The notes beneath the pieces are model-generated. The model was not told the DNA's origin. It ran no database searches and saw nothing but the letters and a program-made list of their open reading frames with translations. A stretch of 64,000 nt of DNA from Cutibacterium equinum (GTDB lineage: Bacteria; Actinomycetota; Actinomycetes; Propionibacteriales; Propionibacteriaceae), in the NCBI RefSeq assembly GCF_028021195.1, contig NZ_CP115668.1, positions 496,001 to 560,000 of the forward strand, written 5' to 3'. The position numbers and the translations under genes are program-made. Within the stretch, counting starts at the first letter, position 1, and every line of letters begins with the position of its first letter. This document shows positions 1 to 7,639 of this stretch, piece after piece.

Positions 1-1
1 C

Positions 2-2044
2 ACCGTCACGGCAAAGTTGAATGGGCGTCAGTCGTTGAAGCTGGAGAAACAGTCCGCCGACACGTGGGTCGCGAAGAATGTGCAGATCGAGGACCTCGCC
101 TCCTCCAGCGAGGTGCTCGTGGAGGCCACGGACTACGCGGGCAACATCGGCACCGTTCGCACTTCGATTTACCAGCCTGTGCTCACCGTCGACAATGCCG
201 GTTCCGCGACTCTCGAGCAGCAGTTGCGCGGCACGCTTCGTCACGAGGGCAAGACTGTTCGCGTGACGACGTCGGGCGGTCAGGAGCTCACGCCGCGCTA
301 CGAGACCACGGAGGACGGAATCACGTTCACCGTCGATCTCAAGGCCAAGCTGAAGGCCGATCCGGAGGTGCTGAAGATCGAGGTGCTCGACGCCGCGGGC
401 AAGGTCATCTCGACCCAGGAGGTGAAGCTCGAGACTGACACGATCGAGCCCTACATCTACTGGAAGGTCCAATACGGTCCGTCTGGTGAGCTGAAGCGCG
501 AGGGTGATCACGTCACCTTGGCCGGTACCGCCTCAGACGATGCCACCCCGGCCAAGGACTTGAAGTTCTCTGTTCGCTCCGGCTGGAGCCCCAATGGCAC
601 CAAGAATCTTCAGGAGTTCACGGTGCCTGACGACGGCGAGTTCAGCTTCGAATTGGAGGCTGAGAAGTATATGGACGGCGTGACGGTTGTGGTTGAGGAC
701 CTGGCGGGTAACCAGCTCGTCAAGAGTTTCGCCGTCAAGAGCGAGGCCGAGGTCAACGCCGCGTCGAGTCTGGAGCATGGCATCGGGCACTCGATCAACG
801 ATCCGCACATCGGGTCCGTGCCGACCGATGATTCCAGCCCTGTCCGCCCGATTGACGTCATCTTCAGTAATGAGGACGGCGGCTACGAGGTCGTCGGGCG
901 CGAGTCCGGCAACCTGGGCTCCAAGCAGGATTGGAACCTTGAGACCGGGGAGGGGTTCTTCTCGATCTTCGTCGCGGCTGGCCATCAGGCCAAGATCAAC
1001 GATGGTCCGTTCATGCCGGCCAAACCGTCTGACAAGGACATGACCATCCGGTATCCCGTCAAGCTGACGACCGGCTACAACGGGCTCAACTTGTACGGCA
1101 TTGACCGAAACAAGAAGCCCGTGATCGACCGTGGTTACCTGATCTTCTTCGATATCGAAGGACCGCAGGTGACCGTGAACGTGGACGCCGTCGGCGAGCC
1201 GAAGGACGGGATCTTAGGGACGATCTACTCGAACGGCACCCCGTACACCGTCCGCGGCACGGCCAAGGACAACACCATGCAATGGACTGTCCGCGTCAAT
1301 GGCAACGTGGCTCGCCGCGTGTTCATCGAAGGTGAGATGAACAACAACGAGCGCGCCTGGCAGTACACGATTCCTGCTCCGGACAAGGGAGACATCCTCC
1401 ACGTGTCCGCGTTGGACAGCGTCGAGAACAGCTCCAAGGTGTTCAAGTGGCGCTTCGACATCGACAAGGTCAAGCCCGTGATCAAGGCGACGTATCCGAC
1501 CGATACGAAGTTCGACGGCGCGTTCACGCCGAAGTTCGATGCCAGTGACAACATCAAGGTCGCAGACACGACGATTCTGCTGAACGGTCAGCCATACCAG
1601 GCCGGGACTCAGGTCACCGGCGAGGGGGTCAAGACGTTCACCGTGACGGTGCGAGACATCGCCGGGAACGTCACCACGGGTGTGTTCACCTACGAGATCA
1701 AGGCGAAGCAGGTTGAGCCGAAGCCCACTCCGTCGCCGGAGCCGACCCCGACGCTGACCCCGACCCCGTCGCCGGAGCCGGCCCCATCGCTGGAACCGAC
1801 GCCCACCCCGTCCGAGCCGGGTACTTCGTCGGCACCGATCCCGTCGGTCCCCGGCACTCCTTGGGAGCCGACTCCTTCCGAATCGGGTAAGCCGGGTCGG
1901 CCGGTTGAGTCCACCCGACCGGTTGAGTCGAGTGAGCCGGGTCGTCCGACCCGGACCATGACGCCGGCTGCCTCTTCGGAGCCGTCTCATGCTCCGAAGC
2001 CGTCGAAGTCGATCCGCCTGAAGCTGCCCAACACGGGTGTCTAA
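2..2044 (+). CDS. C-terminal part of a large secreted surface protein (probable subtilase/lactocepin-type), 5' truncated by window edge
   Basis: The reading frame is open from base 2, so the true start lies upstream. The visible part consists of repeated beta-sandwich-like segments with phrases such as ATDYAGNIG, VEDLAGNQL and VRDIAGNVTT. These recur in Fn3/Ig-like modules C-terminal to cell-envelope subtilases (C5a peptidase/lactocepin type). From about codon 560 the protein becomes a Pro/Thr/Ser/Glu-rich stalk. It ends in KLPNTGV followed by TAA. LPNTG fits a sortase motif, but there is no hydrophobic segment or basic tail after it, and neither of the other frames past the stop supplies one. 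No catalytic domain is visible here, so the subtilase assignment is inference from the repeat style; an adhesin is equally possible. Confidence 0.6.
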   Translation, partial: TVTAKLNGRQSLKLEKQSADTWVAKNVQIEDLASSSEVLVEATDYAGNIGTVRTSIYQPVLTVDNAGSATLEQQLRGTLRHEGKTVRVTTSGGQELTPRYETTEDGITFTVDLKAKLKADPEVLKIEVLDAAGKVISTQEVKLETDTIEPYIYWKVQYGPSGELKREGDHVTLAGTASDDATPAKDLKFSVRSGWSPNGTKNLQEFTVPDDGEFSFELEAEKYMDGVTVVVEDLAGNQLVKSFAVKSEAEVNAASSLEHGIGHSINDPHIGSVPTDDSSPVRPIDVIFSNEDGGYEVVGRESGNLGSKQDWNLETGEGFFSIFVAAGHQAKINDGPFMPAKPSDKDMTIRYPVKLTTGYNGLNLYGIDRNKKPVIDRGYLIFFDIEGPQVTVNVDAVGEPKDGILGTIYSNGTPYTVRGTAKDNTMQWTVRVNGNVARRVFIEGEMNNNERAWQYTIPAPDKGDILHVSALDSVENSSKVFKWRFDIDKVKPVIKATYPTDTKFDGAFTPKFDASDNIKVADTTILLNGQPYQAGTQVTGEGVKTFTVTVRDIAGNVTTGVFTYEIKAKQVEPKPTPSPEPTPTLTPTPSPEPAPSLEPTPTPSEPGTSSAPIPSVPGTPWEPTPSESGKPGRPVESTRPVESSEPGRPTRTMTPAASSEPSHAPKPSKSIRLKLPNTGV

Positions 2045-2058
2045 AAGGGGATAAACAC

Positions 2059-2095
2059 GCGGTGGCCACCTTCTCGTTTGGAGGGTGGCCACCGC
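2059..2095 (+). terminator. Rho-independent-type hairpin after the surface protein gene
   Basis: A perfect 12-bp inverted repeat (GCGGTGGCCACC and its complement, 2059-2070 and 2084-2095) with a 13-base loop lies 14 bases after the stop codon. There is no T-run, as is common in high-GC actinobacteria. Confidence 0.75.
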
Positions 2096-2345
2096 CTGTT
2101 AACGGCGTCGCGATTCACCCGGATTCAAGGTGATCGCTCGCCTTCATCACGACCGAAGGGCTGATCTGTAATTCAGGAATCCGAATATAGCCGCCAGTGG
2201 GTCGAGCAAGGGTGCCGATGACAGTGCGCCAAGAGTGACTGATTCAGCTTTGCGCGTTGATTCCTTACCCATGTTCCTGCGTCGACATACCTTGATTCCT
2301 GAAGGTGTCGCGGTATGTTTGGCTTCAAGGAACGTGAAGCTTCGG
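2096..2345. other. Intergenic stretch without a recognisable gene
   Basis: Short ORFs on both strands have no convincing ribosome binding site or recognisable sequence. I see nothing else here until the regulatory elements just before the flavin reductase. Confidence 0.5.
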
Positions 2346-2346
2346 T

Positions 2347-2376
2347 TATATGTACAAGCACGCTTGTGCTGGAAAG
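2347..2376 (+). promoter_or_regulatory. Candidate -10 box, operator-like inverted repeat and RBS before the flavin reductase
   Basis: TATATG at 2347-2352 is a possible -10 box. It is followed by the perfect inverted repeat ACAAGC-AC-GCTTGT (2354-2367), placed where a repressor could block the transcription start. A GGAAAGG ribosome binding site follows at 2371-2377. No good -35 box is visible. Confidence 0.35.
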
Positions 2377-2383
2377 GATTCTG

Positions 2384-2947
2384 ATGACCAAGCACATTTC
2401 TGTTCTCGTAGGCAGCCTTCGTCGCGGATCGTATGCGCGCAAGATCGCCAACGAAGTTATGAACTACTTCCCTGAGGGATATGAGGCCCAGATCGTCGAG
2501 ATTCGTGATTTGCCGCTCTATGACTTTGACTATGACGACCCCGAGGTCACCGACAAGCCGGTGCCTGAGGAATATACCCGCTTCCGTGAAACGATCAAGA
2601 ACTCAGACGGTGTTCTCTTCGTCACCCCGGAGAACAATCGCACGATCCCGGCGTGTCTGAAGAACGCGGTTGACATTGGTTCGAAGCCGAACTCTGACGT
2701 CGCCTGGAAGAACTTGCCGGCCGGAATTATCAGCCATTCCGTCGGTCGGATGGGCGGCTACAGTTCGCAGAAGAATCTCCGCCTTGCCCTGTCGTACTTC
2801 GACATGCCCATGCCCGGTCAGCCTGAGGTGTTCCTTGGCCAGTCTCCGACTCTGTTTGACGAGTCGGGGAAGATTGGGCCCGAGCGGACCGTGACTTTCC
2901 TTCGCGATTACATTGACCGTTTCGTCAAGGTTGTCGAAGCGAAGTAA
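2384..2947 (+). CDS. NADPH-dependent FMN reductase family protein (NAD(P)H:quinone/azo/chromate reductase type)
   Basis: 187 aa flavodoxin-fold enzyme predicted to bind FMN and reduce flavin, quinones or similar acceptors with NAD(P)H in the cytoplasm. The N-terminal VLVGSLRRGS (residues 7-16) is the FMN phosphate loop of this family. TPENNRTIPACLKNAVD (81-97) matches the family signature usually seen as TPEYN-S-P--LKNA-D. Length is typical. I chose ATG 2384 over the longer frame because a GGAAAGG site precedes it by about 7 bases and the family begins at this point. It stands alone, with an inverted repeat upstream that could be an operator. The physiological substrate cannot be read from sequence. 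Confidence 0.88.
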   Translation: MTKHISVLVGSLRRGSYARKIANEVMNYFPEGYEAQIVEIRDLPLYDFDYDDPEVTDKPVPEEYTRFRETIKNSDGVLFVTPENNRTIPACLKNAVDIGSKPNSDVAWKNLPAGIISHSVGRMGGYSSQKNLRLALSYFDMPMPGQPEVFLGQSPTLFDESGKIGPERTVTFLRDYIDRFVKVVEAK

Positions 2948-2992
2948 GTCACGGACCTGATTTAGCTCCGTCCGACTTCACCGTCTGGCAGT

Positions 2993-3033
2993 CTCACGGC
3001 CTTTACCGTCACGAGAGCGGTAACGGCCGTGAG
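2993..3033 (+). terminator. Hairpin terminator after the flavin reductase
   Basis: Arms 2993-3008 and 3018-3033 pair over 16 positions with one mismatch; loop of 9. No T-run follows. Confidence 0.6.
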
Positions 3034-3160
3034 GGCTGTGAAGGTGGCCGGGTGAGCTCCGCTGAGTCCCGTTTTAGTAATACCGACGTGATTGAGTCGG
3101 CTCGACCAATGACGGAGAGCCGTGCCCGCGCCGGCTTGGTATTGCTCACACACATCACAA

Positions 3161-3190
3161 CATCAATGAACATGATGCTATGATGCTTCT
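3161..3190 (+). promoter_or_regulatory. vapBC promoter with overlapping operator; leaderless start
   Basis: TATGAT (3179-3184) is a near-consensus -10 box lying 6 bases before the antitoxin ATG at 3191, so the transcript would begin at or next to the start codon. Just upstream, CATCA/TGATG half-sites (3161-3165 and 3173-3177) form an inverted repeat, followed by another ATGATG. This suits autoregulation by the antitoxin-toxin complex. Confidence 0.5.
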
Positions 3191-3442
3191 ATGCGAACGA
3201 CGTTAACGCTTGACCCTGATGTGACCGAGCTCCTTGAGCGCGAGATGGCTGAGCGTCATGTGTCGTTTAAACGCGTCGTCAACGATGCCTTGCGCCGCGG
3301 CTTGGGTAGTACCCAGAATGTGGATTTCACTTTCCCCAGCTTTAACTTGGGGGCCGCGCGAGTCGATCTGACGCATGCCGCGAGGTTGGCTGCCGAGCTT
3401 GAGGACGATGCCCTCGCTGAGAAGCTTTCCCAGGGTCGCTGA
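3191..3442 (+). CDS. vapB: Antitoxin of a VapBC-type toxin-antitoxin module
   Basis: 83 aa. The N-terminus MRTTLTLDPDVTELLEREMAERHVS has the short beta strand followed by helices of a ribbon-helix-helix DNA-binding domain, as in many mycobacterial-type VapB proteins. The C-terminal tail (residues about 60-83, acidic and Ala/Leu-rich) would wrap around and inhibit the toxin. It overlaps the toxin gene by one base (TGATG), so translation is coupled. Codon 5 is the rare Leu codon TTA. The ATG sits 6 bases after a -10 box, so the mRNA is probably leaderless. Assignment rests on the RHH-like N-terminus plus the PIN-domain partner. Confidence 0.85.
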   Translation: MRTTLTLDPDVTELLEREMAERHVSFKRVVNDALRRGLGSTQNVDFTFPSFNLGAARVDLTHAARLAAELEDDALAEKLSQGR

Positions 3443-3870
3443 TGTTGCTCGTTGACGCCAATGTGCTGGTTTACGCGACTAACACGAGTGCTCAACATCA
3501 CGAGGCTGCCCGGGCGTGGCTGCTGGAGGAGTTGAACTCCGGAACTGAGGTTGTGGGGATGCCGTGGGTGTCTCTGCTGGGATTCATTCGCGTCTGTACC
3601 CATCCGCGTATCCTGGAGAACCCACTGACGGCAGAGCAGGCCATGTCGGTAGTGAATGCATGGTTGTCTCACCCGCGTGTTGTGACGCCTGAACCGTCCG
3701 CCCGTCACGGTGCGCTGCTGGCTGGTCTCCTTGTGAAGGCCGGGACGGCTGGCAACCTCACCAATGACGCCCACCTAGCCGCCTTAGCACTCGAATTGAA
3801 TGCGACCATGGTGACCTTCGACAGGGACTTTGGCCGTTTTGACGTCCGATTTCTGGTGCCGGGAAGCTGA
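3442..3870 (+). CDS. vapC: VapC-type PIN-domain ribonuclease toxin
   Basis: 142 aa PIN-domain endoribonuclease, predicted to cut tRNA or rRNA when released from its antitoxin. MLLVDANVLVYA places the first catalytic aspartate at residue 5. TNDAHLAALA (D109) and TFDRDF (D127/D129) supply the other conserved acids of the metal site. Length and order are standard for actinobacterial VapC. The gene is translationally coupled to the antitoxin. The RNA target cannot be predicted. The pair lies directly upstream of the helicase-methylase-ATPase defence operon, so it may help stabilise that island. Confidence 0.9.
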   Translation: MLLVDANVLVYATNTSAQHHEAARAWLLEELNSGTEVVGMPWVSLLGFIRVCTHPRILENPLTAEQAMSVVNAWLSHPRVVTPEPSARHGALLAGLLVKAGTAGNLTNDAHLAALALELNATMVTFDRDFGRFDVRFLVPGS

Positions 3871-4048
3871 TTCTCTGCTGGTTCGCGGACGAAGGGCTGA
3901 CTGTAAGCTCACTTCTCGGCATGCCCGTGTCGGCGCGGATCCTCTCTTCAGATGTGCTGTCCTCCTGGGTGTTTTTGGTGTAGTCACTGTGAGTAGGATC
4001 GGGGTCACCTCGTTTGTAGCCGGTTGGCTCTGCCCTTGGAGGACTTGA

Positions 4049-7000
4049 GTGTCTGTAGATGAGACGTTGACGCTTGCGAAACTGCGCCCGGGGCAACGCA
4101 TCCGTGGCCTGGTGCCGAGGCAAACGATCACTCTCATCGCCATTGACCCCATCGACTCAGGACTGATCGAGGTGTCCTACCGAGACGATTCTGGTCGAAA
4201 TAGTGCCTGCGTGGTCACTGATGCCGACGTTGTGCGCTTCGAGATCGTGGGCGACGACTCGGCGCCGGCATTTGATGCTGACCCGGATGAGTTCCGCCTC
4301 GCAGCCGAAGCACTGCGCATCAAATATGCCGCGCGGTATGACCCGATGGTTGCGGTCAACAGTTCTGATGTTGATCCGCTGCCGCACCAGATTCGTGCGG
4401 TCTATGAGGAGTTGTTGCCCCGTATCCCGCTGCGATTCCTGTTGGCCGATGACCCCGGTGCGGGCAAGACGATCATGGCTGGGCTGTACGTGAAGGAGTT
4501 GATCCTCCGCTCGGACTGCGACCGGGCGCTCATCGTCGCTCCTGGTGGTTTGGTTGAGCAGTGGCGCGAAGAGTTGTTGCAGAAGTTCAACCTCCGCTTC
4601 GAGGTGTTCTCTCGGCAGATGGCAGATGATGCTCAGGGGCGCAATCTCTTTGCCGAACACCCGTTCCTGATCGCGCGCATGGATCAACTCTCCCGCAGTG
4701 AAGACCTTGTCGAGCAGCTGGGTGAGGTCACCTGGGATGTCGCCGTCGTGGACGAGGCGCATCGCATGTCAGCGCACTACTCGTCGTGGGCGGGCGAGGT
4801 CGATGAGACCAAACGGTTCAAACTGGGTCGCCTGTTGTCGGAGACGGCGCACAATTTCTTGCTGATGACCGCTACCCCGCACGCGGGCAAGGAGGAGGAT
4901 TTCCAGCTTTTCCTGTCGCTACTGGATCGTGACCGCTTTGAGGGCCAGTATCGGCAGGGGGTGCACCGCAGCGACACCAAGGGTCTCATGCGCCGGATGG
5001 TCAAGGAAGACCTGCTCACCTTCGAGGGCAAGCCGCTATTCCCCGAACGCCGGGCCTACACCGTCGAGTACGAACTCAGCCCCGCCGAACGGGAGCTCTA
5101 CGAACTGGTCACCGACTACGTTCGTACCGAGATGGGCCGAGCCGAACGGATTGCTCAGGCCGGCGACAAGAAGCGCGGCAACAACGTCGGATTCGCGCTC
5201 ACCGTGCTGCAACGCCGTCTGGCCTCCAGCCCCGAAGCGATCCTGCGATCCCTGGAACGACGCAGGCAGCGCCTTGACGCGAAATTGCGCGACATGCAGC
5301 GCATCACCGACGATGCGCGCTTCGACGCTTCCGTCTCCTCGTACGTCGATGACCGCCCCGCCGGCAAGGTCACGTTCGACTTCGGAAGCGACGCGCTGCC
5401 CGCGTTCTCGGTTGATGATTTCGAAGACTTCGACGAGGAGACGACCGAGGAGGAACGCGCTCAGTTTGAGCAACAGGCAGACCAGGTCGTCGATCTTGCC
5501 ACGGCCGCACAGACAATCCCCGAGCTTCAAGCTGAGATCGCGAGCCTTGATGACCTCATTACGGTCGCTCGTCGCGTCAGGTTGCAAGACGATGACCGGA
5601 AGTGGGTGCAACTGCGCACCATCCTCGACAAGCAGCTCCTGACCCACGACGGCTCCGGCGATACGCGCAAGATCGTCATCTTCACTGAACACCGCGACAC
5701 CCTCGACTACCTGCAAGCCAAGATCACCGCCCAGTTCGGCCGCGCCGATTCGGTCGTCACCATCCACGGCGGCACTCGCCGCGAGGATCGTAAGCTGGCA
5801 CGCGAACGGTTCACCCACAACCCAGACACTGTGGTTCTCCTTGCCACGGACGCCGCAGGGGAGGGGCTGAACCTGCAGCGCGCGCACCTCATGGTCAACT
5901 ATGACCTGCCGTGGAATCCCAACCGCATCGAGCAGCGCTTCGGCCGCATCCACCGTATCGGCCAGCGTGAGGTCTGCCATCTGTGGAATATGGTCGCCAA
6001 AGACACCCGTGAGGGCGACGTGTTCACCCGGTTGCTGGCAAAGATCAATCAGATGTCAGAGGCGTACAACGGCAACCTGTTCAACGTGCTCGGCGATGCC
6101 GACGCCTTTCAGGAGCGGTCCCTGCGCGACCTGCTGATCGAGGCCATCCGCTACGGCGATCAGCCCCAGGTCAAGGCCAAACTCGACCAGACCATTGACG
6201 CCGGTGTCTCTCGCGGTCTCGACGAGATGCTTGCCGAACGCGCGCTCCACCCCGAGATGTTCTCCGCGTTCGACCTCGACGAGGTCCGGGCACGGATGGA
6301 AAAAGCCCGTGAACGTCGACTTCAGCCGGGATACATCGCCGCCTTCTTCATTCCCGCATTTGAACGTCTGGGCGGGCGCATCCGCAAGCGAGAGCAAGGC
6401 CGCTACAAGATCACCCGCGTCCCAGCCCGCGTGATCGACGTCGCGCGTCGCCGCAACCGGTGGGCGCCTCTCGCCGAGCAGTACGAGCGCATTACCTTCG
6501 AGCCTTCCCGGATGCATCCTGACGGGCTTGCCGATGCCTCCCTCATTGCGCCCGGCCATCCGCTGCTGGACGCCGTCATCGAGGCCACTGTCGATGACCT
6601 CGGCCCCACCCTCCAACGGGGCACGGTGCTGGTGGATCGACGCCATGAGCAATCCGATGCGCCGATGTTAATGTTCAGCGTCGAGCAGCGCATCAAGAAT
6701 ACGGCTGCTGATGCGGACACGGTTTCTCATCACTTCGATTACCCGCTGCTCGAACAAGACGGTACCGTCACCGTCTCCGCAGCGCCGCCTTACCTTGACT
6801 ACGATCGCCCCGAACCCCAGGAAATTGAAGCCATCATCGAGATCGTCGGTAACGAATGGGTGCGTCGAAATCACGAGAAGAGCGTGCGCGCCTGGGCCTA
6901 CCGCGAGGGGCTGCAACCCCGGATGGACGAGATCAAGACCCGGCTCAATGCCGAGACTGCCCGCACTCGTGCGCAAGTCAAGGATCGGCTGCTGGCTGAG

Positions 7001-7639
7001 ATCAACCATTGGGATCAGGAATACAACCGCCTTGAAGCACTCGAACGGGCGGGCACCGTCGGCCGGCTGCGCTCCGAGACGGCCCTTGCTCGCGCCCGCG
7101 AGCTGGAAGGACGGCTGGCTCAGCGGCTCGCGCAGCTCGACGAGGCCACTCACCTTGTCGCGGTGCCCGCCCTCATCCGTGCAGCTGCACTCGTCATTCC
7201 CAGCGCTCTGCTCGCGACCGGCGCCGAGTCCGAGGCGCGAGCCGTAGCACGTCAGACCGAAGAAGTTGAGCGTCGAGCGGTCGACGCTGTGCTTGCCGCT
7301 GAGCGGGAGCTGGGACGTGAACCTGTCGAGATGCCGCGTAACAACCCCGGCTACGACATTCGATCCACCGACGACCAGGGCTTCGTTCACTACATCGAGG
7401 TGAAGGGTCGTATTGAGGGGTCTGACACGTTCACCATCACCACCAACGAGATCACCTTCGCGCAAACTCAGGGTGATCGGCATCGGCTCGCCTTGGTCGA
7501 GGTGTCGGCCGATGGCCCACAGCGCGATGAACTGCGTTACGTGAGCGACGCCTTCACCCACCTGGAACCCTCCGCGACCACCCGTTCCTACAATGAGGTC
7601 TGGGGTGACTACTGGGAACGCGGAGATCCACCGCGATGA
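4049..7639 (+). CDS. SNF2/DEAD-like helicase with C-terminal DUF3883, component of a helicase-methylase-ATPase defence locus
   Basis: 1196 aa. Residues 105-690 form a two-lobed SF2 helicase: Walker A in DDPGAGKT (134-141), DEAH box 235-238, TATPH motif III, and a C-terminal lobe with TDAAGEGLNLQ and RFGRIHRIGQ (motifs V and VI) as in SNF2/RapA-like translocases. The C-terminus (about 1097-1165) has NPGYDI followed by HYIEVKG (E1117-K1119), a DUF3883 domain often adjoining helicases and resembling a PD-(D/E)XK nuclease core. A long charged linker lies between. The start GTG 4049 has GGAGGA five bases upstream. The stop overlaps the methylase start (ATGA), so they form one operon. In related defence systems the helicase is thought to translocate on invading DNA; this is inference. 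Confidence 0.9.
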   Translation: MSVDETLTLAKLRPGQRIRGLVPRQTITLIAIDPIDSGLIEVSYRDDSGRNSACVVTDADVVRFEIVGDDSAPAFDADPDEFRLAAEALRIKYAARYDPMVAVNSSDVDPLPHQIRAVYEELLPRIPLRFLLADDPGAGKTIMAGLYVKELILRSDCDRALIVAPGGLVEQWREELLQKFNLRFEVFSRQMADDAQGRNLFAEHPFLIARMDQLSRSEDLVEQLGEVTWDVAVVDEAHRMSAHYSSWAGEVDETKRFKLGRLLSETAHNFLLMTATPHAGKEEDFQLFLSLLDRDRFEGQYRQGVHRSDTKGLMRRMVKEDLLTFEGKPLFPERRAYTVEYELSPAERELYELVTDYVRTEMGRAERIAQAGDKKRGNNVGFALTVLQRRLASSPEAILRSLERRRQRLDAKLRDMQRITDDARFDASVSSYVDDRPAGKVTFDFGSDALPAFSVDDFEDFDEETTEEERAQFEQQADQVVDLATAAQTIPELQAEIASLDDLITVARRVRLQDDDRKWVQLRTILDKQLLTHDGSGDTRKIVIFTEHRDTLDYLQAKITAQFGRADSVVTIHGGTRREDRKLARERFTHNPDTVVLLATDAAGEGLNLQRAHLMVNYDLPWNPNRIEQRFGRIHRIGQREVCHLWNMVAKDTREGDVFTRLLAKINQMSEAYNGNLFNVLGDADAFQERSLRDLLIEAIRYGDQPQVKAKLDQTIDAGVSRGLDEMLAERALHPEMFSAFDLDEVRARMEKARERRLQPGYIAAFFIPAFERLGGRIRKREQGRYKITRVPARVIDVARRRNRWAPLAEQYERITFEPSRMHPDGLADASLIAPGHPLLDAVIEATVDDLGPTLQRGTVLVDRRHEQSDAPMLMFSVEQRIKNTAADADTVSHHFDYPLLEQDGTVTVSAAPPYLDYDRPEPQEIEAIIEIVGNEWVRRNHEKSVRAWAYREGLQPRMDEIKTRLNAETARTRAQVKDRLLAEINHWDQEYNRLEALERAGTVGRLRSETALARARELEGRLAQRLAQLDEATHLVAVPALIRAAALVIPSALLATGAESEARAVARQTEEVERRAVDAVLAAERELGREPVEMPRNNPGYDIRSTDDQGFVHYIEVKGRIEGSDTFTITTNEITFAQTQGDRHRLALVEVSADGPQRDELRYVSDAFTHLEPSATTRSYNEVWGDYWERGDPPR

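Noticed and set aside
2042-2130. Frameshift that would restore a cell-wall anchor after LPNTG
   Set aside because: Both other frames encode short, non-hydrophobic sequence, and a terminator lies in the way.
3994-3999. TAGGAT as promoter of the defence operon
   Set aside because: No acceptable -35 box at 16-18 bases; TTGGTG is only 13 bases away. Left unassigned.
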